Assembly (NCBI RefSeq): GCF_009905725.1
Contig: NZ_JAAAKV010000004.1
Coordinates: 1-64,000 of the forward strand
DNA from: Emticicia sp. CRIBPO
GTDB lineage: Bacteria; Bacteroidota; Bacteroidia; Cytophagales; Spirosomataceae
DNA: 64,000 nucleotides
Direction: 5' to 3'
Both the position numbers and the translations under genes were made by a program. The notes under the pieces are model-generated. The model made no database searches, was not told where the DNA came from, and was given only the letters and a program-made list of their open reading frames with translations. Below are positions 25,876 through 34,834 of the stretch, one piece after another. Position 1 is the first letter of the stretch. Each line of letters starts with the position of its first letter.

Positions 25876-27909
25876 TCATTCTGCCGCGGCAGTCATTTCA
25901 AGGACTTTGAATTCCGTACGCCTGTTGACCTGGTGTTCTTTGTCGTTTTTAGCATTCTGGATGATCAGCTCTGTTTCACCATAGCCTTTGGCAGTCAGCC
26001 TGTCTCTGGCGATGTTTTTTGATACAATATAATTGATGGCTGATTCGGCCCTTTTCTGTGAAAGCCTGATGTTATAAATGTCGGTTCCCTGGCTGTCGGT
26101 ATGCGAGCCCAGTTCGATTTTGAGCAGAGGATTATCTTTCAGGATCTGCACCAGTTTATCAAGCTCCAGGGCAGCATCAGGTCTGATGTCAAATTTATCA
26201 AGGTCATAATAGATGTTCTCAAGTCTGAAAGTCTTGCCGATGAAGATTTTGTCGAGATTCATTGTCGTAAAGAAAGTGGTATCGGTCACTGTCTTTTTCA
26301 ACAACTGCTGCGGAATAGACCTTCCGAACATCGAGAAATCTTCTCTTTTGGTCAGGTACTCCGGTTTGTCGGCCAGGATCAGGTAGTCGGCTTCTTCTTC
26401 CAGCTTAACCGGTCCGAAGGCCCCGGCGGCTGTGGTGACCACTTCGGCAATGCTTTCTTCTATGCCGCCTTCTATTTTAAATATCCTGACACGTGCCCCG
26501 TCCAGCGGAACAGGTTTGGCATTGTCTACATTGGAGTTGATTTTTCCGGCCAGGTAATAATTGACTTGCTTGATTTCCAGTGATTTGTTGACGTCGCTGT
26601 TTTTGGGATTAAGCGGGTCTAAAGGGTCGACATTCTGAGCCAGTTCTGTTTTCGGCGGAGCCTGGTAGAAATAAATGTCATCGCTTCCTTTACCGCCTGC
26701 CCTGTTGGAAGTGATAAAGATATTGCCGTTGTCGTCCATGGAAAGCCCGAAATCATCCATAGGGGAGTTAAACGGCAGCCCCATGTTTTCAACAGAAATC
26801 TTACCTCCTGATCTTACGGCTACAAAAAGGTCAAGTTTGCCCAGACCAGGATGTCCGTCTGAAGCGAAGTACAGTTTGCCATCAGATGAAACAAAAGGAA
26901 ACATTTCATCACCGGCCGTATTGATGGCTTTGCCCATATTAACCGGGTTTCCGAACCGGCCTGATGCATCCATGTTGACACGGTAGATGTCCATGCCACC
27001 TACGCCGCCCAGCCTGTTGGAGGCGAAATACAAGGTTTTGCCGTCTCCTGAAAATGCCGGGCATCCGTCCCAGCTGGAAGAATCTGAAGCCGAAACCAGT
27101 TTGGGTTCCGTCCAGCCGGTGTTGGGAACCAGGCGGCTCATGTAAAGGTCTACATCAGGAGAAAGGTCCTTTCTTTTACCGGAGTTGCCTCTGGCAAAAA
27201 TCACGGTCTTGCCGTCAGGAGAGAATGAAGGAGAGCCTTCATTTCTTTCCGAATCATAAATAGCCGGGCTGAAAAGCTCAGGCTTTCCGATTTCGGATAT
27301 CGTCGGGTTGACCTTTACTTTGTAGATCCCAAGAAAAGGCAGGCCATTAGAGTATATTTTATCTTTACGGGTACCGGAGTAAATCAGGTAACCATTGGAA
27401 ACCATCGGAGAAAACTCCATGCCCTCTGTATTGACCTCGCTGAGATTTCTGAAGGTGATGTCTTTATTCTGGGTCTTTTTAATGTCGTCAATCAGTTTCA
27501 GGGTATTCAGTTCCCTGTTGGCTCTTTCGTTCAGGACTTTGTCTGTCGATTTGGAGGCCACAAATTTTTCAAACTGGGTTAGCGATTTGTCATATTCCTC
27601 ATTGGCTTTTAAGGCGTAGGCATAATTAAAGATGGCTTCGGAATTGGCCAGGCCTGCTTCAAATGCTTTTTCAAAATAAGGAATGGCTTCAAGCCAGCGG
27701 TTGGAGAGTCTGTACGATTCGGCAATTTTGTAGTTCAGATTGGCTTTTTCGGTTTCATCTATTTCTTTGACTTTAGACAGGTCTTTGATGGCCAGGTCGT
27801 AGAATCCTTTGTCGAAACTTGACAAACCTTTTTTATAAGACTGCATCTGGGCAAAACTCTGGAGTCCGCCAAAAGTAAGGGCGAAAAAAAGTATAAAGTA
27901 TCTGCTCAT
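25876..27909 (-). CDS. Second PorE-like OmpA/PD40 protein
   Basis: The start is set at ATG 27909 because it gives a clean signal peptide (MSRYFILFFALTFGGLQSFA); the in-frame ATG at 27975 would add 22 unlikely residues. The product has 677 residues. It carries TPR-like helices (~20-130), a PD40-type propeller (~140-420, with GSPSFSPDGKTVIFARG, CPAFSGDGKTLYFASNRLGG and KLYFASDGHPGLGKLDLF), a carboxypeptidase regulatory-like domain (~450-540) and a C-terminal OmpA domain (~560-675; YYDLDKFDIRPDA, GSHTDSQG, RRTEFKV). It has the same architecture as the protein at 15041 but one fewer beta domain. A periplasmic, peptidoglycan-bound role in type IX secretion or envelope integrity is likely. It is monocistronic. 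Confidence 0.82.
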   Translation of the reverse strand: MSRYFILFFALTFGGLQSFAQMQSYKKGLSSFDKGFYDLAIKDLSKVKEIDETEKANLNYKIAESYRLSNRWLEAIPYFEKAFEAGLANSEAIFNYAYALKANEEYDKSLTQFEKFVASKSTDKVLNERANRELNTLKLIDDIKKTQNKDITFRNLSEVNTEGMEFSPMVSNGYLIYSGTRKDKIYSNGLPFLGIYKVKVNPTISEIGKPELFSPAIYDSERNEGSPSFSPDGKTVIFARGNSGKRKDLSPDVDLYMSRLVPNTGWTEPKLVSASDSSSWDGCPAFSGDGKTLYFASNRLGGVGGMDIYRVNMDASGRFGNPVNMGKAINTAGDEMFPFVSSDGKLYFASDGHPGLGKLDLFVAVRSGGKISVENMGLPFNSPMDDFGLSMDDNGNIFITSNRAGGKGSDDIYFYQAPPKTELAQNVDPLDPLNPKNSDVNKSLEIKQVNYYLAGKINSNVDNAKPVPLDGARVRIFKIEGGIEESIAEVVTTAAGAFGPVKLEEEADYLILADKPEYLTKREDFSMFGRSIPQQLLKKTVTDTTFFTTMNLDKIFIGKTFRLENIYYDLDKFDIRPDAALELDKLVQILKDNPLLKIELGSHTDSQGTDIYNIRLSQKRAESAINYIVSKNIARDRLTAKGYGETELIIQNAKNDKEHQVNRRTEFKVLEMTAAAE

Positions 27910-28277
27910 TTTATGGGTGAGGCCAGGGGATTGGATGAATACTGAGCTCCTGAATTTTTTATAACAATTCAACATGAATCAAGAATGAAATTTAAGCGTT
28001 AGAAATTTCAGAATACAATTACAATATTTTAAACGAGTTGCCAAAGTAATTGTTGCAAAAAATAAGTGAATGGCTTTTTAAAACGATGACCGGAGTAGAA
28101 AGGGCGGCTTTTTTTAAGGGCTTAAGCGTATAGAGATGATGATGGAAATCCGGGCTCGGATATATTTTAAATTATTTTAATTATTCCAATATATTATTGT
28201 CTTTTTGGATTATTTTAATATATTGTAATACTTGGATAAATTAATTGTAAAGAGGGCTGTAAATATTTTTAATTTTA
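27910..28277. other. AT-rich intergenic region
   Basis: This stretch between divergent genes is about 370 bases, very AT-rich (especially 28160-28260). I see no open frame with a family signature, no RNA gene and no clear inverted repeat. It should hold the minus-strand promoter of the PorE-like gene. Confidence 0.6.
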
Positions 28278-28308
28278 TTTGGAGAATAGTTTTTTATTTT
28301 TACCTTTA
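28278..28308 (+). promoter_or_regulatory. Promoter of the first RRM gene
   Basis: TTTG (28278-28281), 19 bases, then TACCTTTA (28301-28308; one mismatch to TAnnTTTG). The predicted transcription start near 28315 is where the conserved leader begins. Confidence 0.65.
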
Positions 28309-28314
28309 CAACGT

Positions 28315-28419
28315 TTTTGAGTTATTTCTTCGTTTAGCATAATTTGTTTTCTCTTTTGGGTACTCGGTTTTGCGACGTTGTTTTGCTCTTTTTTTTTAAA
28401 ATTTATAATTTTTTTTCAA
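28315..28419 (+). promoter_or_regulatory. Conserved 5' leader of RRM gene 1
   Basis: About 105 bases from the predicted transcription start to the ATG. Shared almost base for base with the leader of the second RRM gene: GAGTTATTTCTTCGTT, then AGCAT, then TCTCTTTTGGGTA, then ACGTTGTTTT and GCTCTTTT. The region is T-rich. Conservation of an untranslated leader between paralogues suggests a function in post-transcriptional control, for example temperature response or autoregulation. That is inference. Confidence 0.6.
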
Positions 28420-28692
28420 ATGAACATTTTCGTAGCAAAATTGAATTACGACACCCAGGATGACACACTTTTAGCAGCTTTCGAAGAATTCGGAACAGTT
28501 GATTCTGCAAAAATTATCATCGACAAATTTACAGGTCGTTCTAAAGGTTTTGGGTTTGTTGAAATGCCAAATGATTCAGAAGCTAACGCTGCAATCAAGG
28601 CTCTTAACGAAACTGAAATCGACGGACGTACTATTGTTGTGAAAGTAGCAGAGCCTAAAGGCGAGCGTCCTCAAAGAAGAGAAAGATATTAA
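28420..28692 (+). CDS. RRM-domain RNA-binding protein, copy 1
   Basis: The 90-residue product starts at ATG 28420 (MNIFVAKLNYDTQDDTLLAA). A single RRM fills the protein, with RNP2 (IFVAKLNY, residues 3-10) and RNP1 (KGFGFVEM, ~45-52). A short basic tail ends in RRERY. Small one-RRM proteins of this kind are RNA chaperone-like; in cyanobacteria related proteins are cold-inducible. It has a conserved leader and a tight terminator. A near-identical paralogue lies 500 bases downstream. Confidence 0.93.
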   Translation: MNIFVAKLNYDTQDDTLLAAFEEFGTVDSAKIIIDKFTGRSKGFGFVEMPNDSEANAAIKALNETEIDGRTIVVKVAEPKGERPQRRERY

Positions 28693-28715
28693 TCATATAT
28701 TTTTCAGCCAAAAGA

Positions 28716-28739
28716 AACCTCCAGGCGGAGGTTTTTTTT
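28716..28739 (+). terminator. Terminator of RRM gene 1
   Basis: AACCTCC (28716-28722) pairs with GGAGGTT (28727-28733) around a four-base loop, followed by a T8 run. It lies 24 bases after the stop codon. Confidence 0.85.
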
Positions 28740-29081
28740 GTGCCTGATTTTTCCGGCCAGTGATTTCCGAATAAGTGATCTGTGGTTTTTCCTGTAAAAT
28801 TGCACTGTGTCAGAAAAAAAACGGCTACTGAAGTCAGACATAATAGCATAAGAAAATGGCCGTCCAGCCTGAAGGCCCGGGCAGAAAGACGAGGGGTTTT
28901 GGGCCCCGAATTTAGGAACAAGCTCTGAAAGTCCGGTTTTCCTGACAGCTCGCAGGCTCGTTTTTTGTATAAATAAATGTGATTATATAAATATTATAAT
29001 TATTAGTATAATTATTTATGGATAATTTCTTTTATTATACCTATTACTGATACAAATACTGATATACCGGTTTATTATACT
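28740..29081. other. Intergenic region between the RRM paralogues
   Basis: About 340 bases separate the first terminator from the second promoter. I see no credible coding frame. The minus-strand frame at 28655-28921 overlaps RRM gene 1 and its terminator and has no family features. Confidence 0.55.
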
Positions 29082-29089
29082 TAGCTTTG
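29082..29089 (+). promoter_or_regulatory. -7 element of the second RRM gene
   Basis: TAGCTTTG matches TAnnTTTG exactly. The expected -33 TTTG is not clear. The conserved leader starts about 7 bases downstream, as it does in gene 1. Confidence 0.55.
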
Positions 29090-29095
29090 TGGAGT

Positions 29096-29198
29096 TTATG
29101 AGTTATTTCTTCGTTCAGCATTCTTTGTGTTCTCTTTTGGGTATTCTTTTTTTGCTACGTTGTTTTCGCTCTTTTATTAATTCTTTAATTTTATTCAA
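29096..29198 (+). promoter_or_regulatory. Conserved 5' leader of RRM gene 2
   Basis: About 103 bases aligned with the leader at 28315-28419: GAGTTATTTCTTCGTT, AGCAT, TCTCTTTTGGGTA, ACGTTGTTTT and GCTCTTTT are shared, in the same order and spacing. The sequence upstream of the -7 element is not alike, so conservation starts at the predicted transcript start. Confidence 0.6.
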
Positions 29199-29471
29199 AT
29201 GAACATTTTCGTAGCAAAATTGAATTACGACACTCAGGATGACACACTTTTAGCCGCTTTCGAAGAATTCGGAACTGTGGATTCAGCCAAAATTATTTAT
29301 GACAAATTCACTGACCGTTCTAAAGGATTCGGTTTTGTTGAAATGCCAAACGAAGCTGAAGCTAATGCTGCTATCAGAGCTTTGAACGAAACTGAAATCG
29401 ATGGTCGTACGATCGTTGTTAAAGTTGCTGAGCCTAAAGGCGAGCGTTCAGAAAGAAGAGAAAGATATTAA
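29199..29471 (+). CDS. RRM-domain RNA-binding protein, copy 2
   Basis: The 90-residue protein is nearly identical to the copy at 28420. The changes cluster in KIIYDKFTDRS (for KIIIDKFTGRS), NEAEANAAIRAL (for NDSEANAAIKAL) and the tail GERSERRERY. RNP2 (IFVAKLNY) and RNP1 (KGFGFVEM) are unchanged. It probably arose by tandem duplication of gene plus leader plus terminator. The two copies may respond to different conditions, because their upstream promoter regions differ. Confidence 0.93.
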   Translation: MNIFVAKLNYDTQDDTLLAAFEEFGTVDSAKIIYDKFTDRSKGFGFVEMPNEAEANAAIRALNETEIDGRTIVVKVAEPKGERSERRERY

Positions 29472-29494
29472 TCAGAATATTCTTCCTATAAAAG

Positions 29495-29526
29495 AAAAAA
29501 CCTCCAATTTGGAGGTTTTTTCTTTT
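29495..29526 (+). terminator. Terminator of RRM gene 2
   Basis: AAAAAACCTCC (29495-29505) pairs with GGAGGTTTTTT (29511-29521) around AATTT. It has the same AACCTCC core as the terminator of copy 1. Confidence 0.85.
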
Positions 29527-29693
29527 ATATAGCTACCGGAGTTTGAATAATTTTCAATTTTCAATGAATGAATGATTGATTGAATGAGTGGACGCTCACG
29601 AAGAAAATTTATCTTCCACTCTGGTTGGTGACTCCGGCGGCGTCTTTAACATCTTTATATTCTTAATTCAGGCATTCACAATTCATCATTACA

Positions 29694-30404
29694 TTAGCCC
29701 AGCAGAAACATACAAGGCTTTTTGTGGAGGTCCGGTAATGTGCCTTTTTTCCATTCGGCTATTGATTTGGTTTTGATGAATTCGTCCGGAGCGGTGATGT
29801 TACAGGCCACGCACACTTTTAAGGCAGGATTCAGGTTTTTGAGGATGCTTTCCAGCATCTGATTGTTACGATAAGGCGTTTCGATAAAAAGCTGGGTCTG
29901 TTTTTTCGCCAGGGCGTCTTTTTCCAGCAGCCTCAGTTTTTTTACCCTTTCGTCTTTGTCTATCGGCAGATAGCCATGAAAGGCAAAGGATTGTCCGCTG
30001 AATCCTGAAGCCATCAATGCCAGTAAAATAGAACTGGGCCCCACCAGGGGAATCACTTTAATGTTCAGGGCATGGGCAATTTCAACTGCCAGGGAGCCCG
30101 GATCTGCAATACCCGGACAGCCCGCTTCGGAGATGATGCCGGCATTTTCTTTCAGCTGATACAACTGCGGAAACAGCTGTTCATAAGTAGTGTATTTGTC
30201 TAACTCAATGAACGTCAGGCTGTCAATGACGATACCCAGTTTAAGACTTGAGATAAACCTTCGTGTCGTTTTTACGTTTTCAACAAAGAAAATCCTGGTA
30301 TTGGCCATGATCTCGCTGATCTGTTGGGGTAAAACAGAAGAGTGGGTGTCGTCTGCCAGCAGATTAGGAATGAGATACAGTTTGCGTTCAGGATTTTCCA
30401 TCAT
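29694..30404 (-). CDS. SAM-dependent methyltransferase of the RsmI/tetrapyrrole-methylase superfamily
   Basis: The 236-residue product shows the family signatures KLYLIPNLLAD (in place of the usual GTPIGNLGD), EAGCPGIADPGSLAV (the S-D/E-AG-P--DPG loop) and PLVGPSSILLALMASGFS. RsmI adds the 2'-O-methyl group to C1402 of 16S rRNA. This protein is shorter than E. coli RsmI and its N-terminal motif differs, so it may be the RsmI-like paralogue common in Bacteroidota rather than RsmI itself. It starts 9 bases after the HAD phosphatase gene and is probably cotranscribed with it. Confidence 0.8.
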   Translation of the reverse strand: MMENPERKLYLIPNLLADDTHSSVLPQQISEIMANTRIFFVENVKTTRRFISSLKLGIVIDSLTFIELDKYTTYEQLFPQLYQLKENAGIISEAGCPGIADPGSLAVEIAHALNIKVIPLVGPSSILLALMASGFSGQSFAFHGYLPIDKDERVKKLRLLEKDALAKKQTQLFIETPYRNNQMLESILKNLNPALKVCVACNITAPDEFIKTKSIAEWKKGTLPDLHKKPCMFLLG

Positions 30405-30413
30405 CAGGAAGAT

Positions 30414-31079
30414 TTATTTTTCGTTAATCAGGATATCCAGGATGGTCTGACTGGTCAGATGCAGGTAATTGTCAATATAAAGATGACATGGCGGAAGTTC
30501 CTCTTTTTTATGAGAAGAAAGCACTCCGATCACCCTCATGCCGGCATTGAGCCCGGCGGTTATGCCGGAAACAGAATCTTCGAATACCATACAATTGGCC
30601 GGGTCGACGCCAAGATTTTCGGCTGATTTGAGATAAACCTGCGGATCCGGCTTGTGTTTTGTGACATTTTCACTGGCCATGATCGATTCCATTTTAGGTT
30701 CGAATTTCAGGAAATTCATGATCAGGTCAAGATTGGCTCTCGGGGCTGAAGTGGCCACGCCTGTTTTCAGGCCCGCGGTTTTCAGACTGTCCAGAAAGGC
30801 CGGAAAGTCGTCAATCGGTGAAATATGATCTGCATAGATTTCTCTGAACAAGGCTTCTTTCTCAAATTCAAGGGCTAAAAACTCTTCTCCTTCGACCTTT
30901 CTCTTAAGAAAATGGCTCAGGATATAGCTGTTGCTTTTTCCAAACATGTGTTCGGCGTACTCTTCATGGGTGGGATTGAGCCCTCTTTTCTCAAAAAAAC
31001 GCTCAAAAGCTATGGTGTGATATGGATTTGTATGGCAAATGACCCCATCCATATCAAAAATTACGGCATACTTATTCAT
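30414..31079 (-). CDS. HAD-superfamily phosphatase, beta-phosphoglucomutase-like
   Basis: The 221-residue product has HAD motif I AVIFDMDGVICHTNPYH (nucleophile Asp9 and Asp11), an alpha-helical cap (~15-85), motif II VATSAPRAN, and motif III/IV in KHKPDPQVYLKSAENLGV and CMVFEDSVSGITAGLNAGM. This is the beta-phosphoglucomutase/phosphoglycolate phosphatase branch; the substrate is a small phosphorylated sugar or similar and cannot be fixed from sequence. It is first in a two-gene operon with the RsmI-like gene and divergent from uvrA. Confidence 0.88.
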   Translation of the reverse strand: MNKYAVIFDMDGVICHTNPYHTIAFERFFEKRGLNPTHEEYAEHMFGKSNSYILSHFLKRKVEGEEFLALEFEKEALFREIYADHISPIDDFPAFLDSLKTAGLKTGVATSAPRANLDLIMNFLKFEPKMESIMASENVTKHKPDPQVYLKSAENLGVDPANCMVFEDSVSGITAGLNAGMRVIGVLSSHKKEELPPCHLYIDNYLHLTSQTILDILINEK

Positions 31080-31278
31080 GACACAAAGGTAATGCCTGAA
31101 GCCCTATTTTGCTTTAAGAACGACAGGAAAAAGATGTTTTCATAGGAAATGGCAGGATTACATGGTTTAAAGCGGATTTCTGTATTTCAGCGAAGCCCCG
31201 CTTTCTCCTTTCTGCTTTTTCCCTTTCCCCGGCATTGCAAACCTATTTAGCAATTTTTCAAAACTACCCTTCAAATTA

Positions 31279-31308
31279 TTGTATTACCATAAAACAAGGT
31301 TAAATTTG
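31279..31308 (+). promoter_or_regulatory. uvrA promoter
   Basis: TTG (31279-31281), 19 bases, then TAAATTTG (31301-31308, exact TAnnTTTG). The ATG is only 4 bases after this element, so the transcript may be leaderless. Confidence 0.6.
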
Positions 31309-31312
31309 CTTT

Positions 31313-34192
31313 ATGAACTTCGACATTGAAATCACCAGGCCCGAAAGCGTAGAGTCGCTTGATCCCAAGGAATATATCATCATTAAAGGGGCAAAAGTCA
31401 ACAACTTGAAAAACATCGATGTTGCGATCAAACGCAACAAACTCACTGTCATTACCGGATTGTCTGGAAGCGGGAAGTCGTCGCTTGCGTTTGATACCCT
31501 GTATGCAGAGGGCCAAAGGATGTACGTGGAGAGTCTGAGTTCTTATGCCAGGCAGTTTCTGGGCAGGATGGAAAAACCCGAAGTAGATTACATCAGGGGG
31601 ATTTCTCCGGCCATAGCGATAGAGCAAAAAGTAACTTCGAAAAACCCGAGATCGACGGTTGGTACCACCACCGAGATTTATGATTACCTGAGGCTTCTGT
31701 TTGCCAGGATCGGGGTGACTTACTCTCCTGCGAGCGGAACAGTGGTAAAAAAAGATACCGTCACAGATGTTGTCAATGCTATTTTTCAGCATGAGGAAGG
31801 CACAAAAGTGATGGTGTTGGCACCGGTTAAACCCAAAGAAGAAAGGACCCTGAACCGGGAACTGGATCTGCTGATGCAGAAAGGTTTTACGAGGGTTTTA
31901 CTCGATGATGAGACGGTGCAGATTGAAGAGTTGTTGGAAGATGCTCAGAAGGTAAATGATTTAAAGTCAGATATTTATATTCTTATTGACAGGGCTGTTG
32001 TCAAACTGGATGAAAACGGGAACCCGGATGAAGACACCCAGTTCAGGATTTCAGATTCTGTCCAGACGGCGTTTTCTGAAGGTGAGGGCGACTGTATTGT
32101 CAAGATATTTAAGGAAGAAGGGATCATTGTCAGGACGTTTTCGGACAGGTTTGAACTGGACGGAATCAGTTTTGAAGAACCGAGTGTCAACCTCTTCACG
32201 TTTAATAACCCTTACGGGGCCTGTAAGCGTTGCGAAGGCTTCGGATCGGTATTGGGCCTTGACCCTGATCTGGTTATCCCGGATAAAAACCTTTCCGTTT
32301 TTGAAGGGGCGATTGCTCCCTGGAGAAGCGAAAAAATGGGAGAGTGGCTGGCTCCGCTCATCAGAACCGGCATCCGCTTTGATTTTCCGATCCACAGGGC
32401 TTATAAAGACCTGAGCGAGGAAGAGAAGGAATTGTTGTGGAAAGGGAATTCATATTTCCAGGGGCTGGATGAGTTTTTCAGATTCCTGGAAGAGCAGACC
32501 TATAAGATACAGTACAGGGTGATGTTGTCGAAATACCGTGGACGGACCGTTTGTCCGGATTGCCGCGGATCAAGACTCAGAAAGGACGCCTCTTACGTGA
32601 AAGTCGCCGGGAAGTCTATCATCGACCTGGTTTTAATGCCTATTACTGAGGTTTCTTCGTTTTTCAGGACGATAGATCTTCCGGGTTCCCAGGCACAGAT
32701 TGCCAAAAGAATCCTGGTGGAAATTCAGAACCGCCTGGATTACATGGAGCGTGTCGGGTTGGGTTACCTGACCCTTAACAGGCTGGCTTCAACGCTTTCA
32801 GGTGGAGAATCACAGAGGATCAAGCTGGCGACTTCGTTGGGAAGTGCCCTGGTGGGATCGATGTATATCCTGGATGAGCCCAGCATCGGTTTGCATCCGA
32901 GGGATACGCAGAGGCTGATTTCAGTGCTGGAATCACTCAAAGAAATAGGAAACACCGTCATTGTAGTAGAGCATGAAGAAGAAGTAATGCTGGCTGCAGA
33001 CGAAATCATAGATATCGGCCCGGAAGCGGGTAACCAGGGAGGAGAACTGGTTTTTCAGGGCAGATTAACGGATGGCAACGGACAGCAGAAATTGAACGAA
33101 GATTTTGACCGCTCACACACCATTGCCTTTCTGACGGGAAAAGATACCATCGCTATACCGAAGCACAGACGTAAATCTACTGATTTTCTGAAGATTACCG
33201 GAGCGAGGGAAAATAACCTGAAAGATGTCGATGTGAAAATTCCGCTGGGGATTCTAGGCGTGGTGACGGGTGTCAGCGGATCGGGTAAATCGACCCTGAT
33301 CCGTAAAATCCTTTACCCGGCACTGGCCAGGTTAAAAGGAGAATATAATGAGGATTCAGGTAAATTCAGTGAACTGACAGGAAGCCTGAGTAGGATCAAC
33401 CAGGTGGAAATGGTGGACCAGAACCCGATCGGGAAGTCGAGCCGCTCAAACCCGGTGACTTATATCAAGGCCTACGATTCCATCAGGGCCCTGATGTCTG
33501 AGCAGCCGTTGTCTAAAACCCGTGATTATAAACCTGCGTTTTTCTCTTTCAATGTCGAAGGCGGACGCTGCGAAGCTTGCCAGGGCGAAGGGTTTCAGAC
33601 CATAGAAATGCAGTTTATGGCTGACGTAAAACTGACCTGCGAAAGCTGTGGCGGGAAGCGTTTCAAACAAGAAATCCTGGAAATAAAATATAAAGAAAAA
33701 GACATATCCGACATCCTGGACATGACGGTGGATGAGGCGATTGAATTTTTCAGGGGAGATCAGCCTAAACTGATGGAGAAGCTGGTGCCTTTGCAGGAAG
33801 TGGGTTTGGGCTATATTAAACTGGGGCAGTCTTCGAGCACTTTGTCGGGTGGTGAAGCCCAGAGGGTGAAGCTGGCGTTTTTCCTGGGTAAAGGCAATTC
33901 GGATAAAGGCAAAACCCTGTTTATTTTTGATGAGCCGACCACCGGTCTGCATTTTCACGACATCCGTAAATTGCTGAAAGCCATCAATGCCCTGGTAGAC
34001 CAGGGGGACAGCGTGATCATCATTGAACATAACATGGAAATCATCAAATCGGCAGACTGGATCATCGATCTGGGCCCTGAAGGTGGTGATAAAGGCGGTT
34101 ACGTTTGTTTTGAAGGTACGCCCGAAGAAATGGCTAAAATAGAGGATAATTATACGGCCTATTATCTGAAACAGAAGTTGAATGGTTTATGA
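31313..34192 (+). CDS. uvrA: UvrABC excinuclease subunit A
   Basis: The 959-residue damage sensor of nucleotide excision repair is a dimeric ABC-type ATPase that loads UvrB. Seen: Walker A of the first half [12 protein letters not shown] (~49-60), [14 protein letters not shown], signature [12 protein letters not shown], the second Walker [12 protein letters not shown] (~660), zinc module CEACQGEGF plus CESCGGKRF (~750-785), signature [12 protein letters not shown] and Walker [14 protein letters not shown]. The first zinc module has only one cysteine pair in its usual place (ACKRCEG); the preceding pair is replaced by FELDG. This appears to be typical of the lineage. The stop codon overlaps the next gene by 4 bases. 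Confidence 0.97.
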   Translation: MNFDIEITRPESVESLDPKEYIIIKGAKVNNLKNIDVAIKRNKLTVITGLSGSGKSSLAFDTLYAEGQRMYVESLSSYARQFLGRMEKPEVDYIRGISPAIAIEQKVTSKNPRSTVGTTTEIYDYLRLLFARIGVTYSPASGTVVKKDTVTDVVNAIFQHEEGTKVMVLAPVKPKEERTLNRELDLLMQKGFTRVLLDDETVQIEELLEDAQKVNDLKSDIYILIDRAVVKLDENGNPDEDTQFRISDSVQTAFSEGEGDCIVKIFKEEGIIVRTFSDRFELDGISFEEPSVNLFTFNNPYGACKRCEGFGSVLGLDPDLVIPDKNLSVFEGAIAPWRSEKMGEWLAPLIRTGIRFDFPIHRAYKDLSEEEKELLWKGNSYFQGLDEFFRFLEEQTYKIQYRVMLSKYRGRTVCPDCRGSRLRKDASYVKVAGKSIIDLVLMPITEVSSFFRTIDLPGSQAQIAKRILVEIQNRLDYMERVGLGYLTLNRLASTLSGGESQRIKLATSLGSALVGSMYILDEPSIGLHPRDTQRLISVLESLKEIGNTVIVVEHEEEVMLAADEIIDIGPEAGNQGGELVFQGRLTDGNGQQKLNEDFDRSHTIAFLTGKDTIAIPKHRRKSTDFLKITGARENNLKDVDVKIPLGILGVVTGVSGSGKSTLIRKILYPALARLKGEYNEDSGKFSELTGSLSRINQVEMVDQNPIGKSSRSNPVTYIKAYDSIRALMSEQPLSKTRDYKPAFFSFNVEGGRCEACQGEGFQTIEMQFMADVKLTCESCGGKRFKQEILEIKYKEKDISDILDMTVDEAIEFFRGDQPKLMEKLVPLQEVGLGYIKLGQSSSTLSGGEAQRVKLAFFLGKGNSDKGKTLFIFDEPTTGLHFHDIRKLLKAINALVDQGDSVIIIEHNMEIIKSADWIIDLGPEGGDKGGYVCFEGTPEEMAKIEDNYTAYYLKQKLNGL

Positions 34193-34824
34193 GCAATCAC
34201 CGGGGATATGTTTACCTGTTAGCTTCGATGTACCTGGCGGGTTTGATCGGTCTGAGCATTGAAAGCACCCGGCCGCTGTTCCAGGCTTTAACGCCTTTTC
34301 ATTTGCTGACTTCTTTCGGGATATTGGTTCTTTTTCAAAAAGACAAAAGTCCTGCTTTTGTTATATTCCTGTTCATTTGTGTTTTTACAGGGTATTTTAT
34401 TGAAGTGGCCGGGGTGAAAACCGGGCTGATCTTCGGCCGTTACGAGTACCTGACGACCCTGGGCCTGAAAATCCTGGAAGTGCCTCCCATGATCGGTATC
34501 AACTGGTTTCTGCTTGTTTTTTGTGTAGGTACGGTCCTTGAAAAATGGCCGCAGCATGTCTGGATTAAAACAACGGTGGGGTCTCTGGCTCTCACACTTT
34601 TTGATTTTGTAGCTGAGCCGGTGGCCATCAGCCAAAGCATGTGGACCTGGTTTGGTGCAGCCCCTCCTTTGCAAAACTACATCGCCTGGTTTTTTGTAGC
34701 CTTTTTTTTATTATACTTGTTCTTCAGATCCGGATTCAGAAAAGAGAACCCGGTAGCCCCCTGGCTGTTGGTTTTCCAGGCAGTGTTTTTCGGGGTTTTG
34801 AGTATGGTAATGAGACTTTCATAA
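34189..34824 (+). CDS. cruF: Carotenoid 1,2-hydratase-like membrane protein (CruF/DUF422)
   Basis: The 211-residue integral membrane protein has about six hydrophobic segments. It carries the CruF-family core FIEVAGVKTGLIFGRYEY followed by LTTLGLKILEVPPMIGINWF. CruF hydrates the 1',2' double bond at the acyclic end of carotenoids such as gamma-carotene derivatives, giving myxol- or saproxanthin-type pigments in Bacteroidota. The start codon overlaps the uvrA stop (ATGA), so translation is likely coupled. No other carotenoid gene is in the window, so the enzymatic assignment rests on family motifs. Confidence 0.78.
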   Translation: MSNHRGYVYLLASMYLAGLIGLSIESTRPLFQALTPFHLLTSFGILVLFQKDKSPAFVIFLFICVFTGYFIEVAGVKTGLIFGRYEYLTTLGLKILEVPPMIGINWFLLVFCVGTVLEKWPQHVWIKTTVGSLALTLFDFVAEPVAISQSMWTWFGAAPPLQNYIAWFFVAFFLLYLFFRSGFRKENPVAPWLLVFQAVFFGVLSMVMRLS

Positions 34825-34834
34825 AATAAAAATC

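Noticed and set aside
28655-28921. 88-codon minus-strand frame between the RRM genes
   Set aside because: It runs through the terminator of RRM gene 1 and into its 3' end; no promoter, start signal or homology is apparent.
33446-34030. 194-codon minus-strand frame inside uvrA
   Set aside because: It is antisense to strongly conserved UvrA sequence and carries no recognisable domain.
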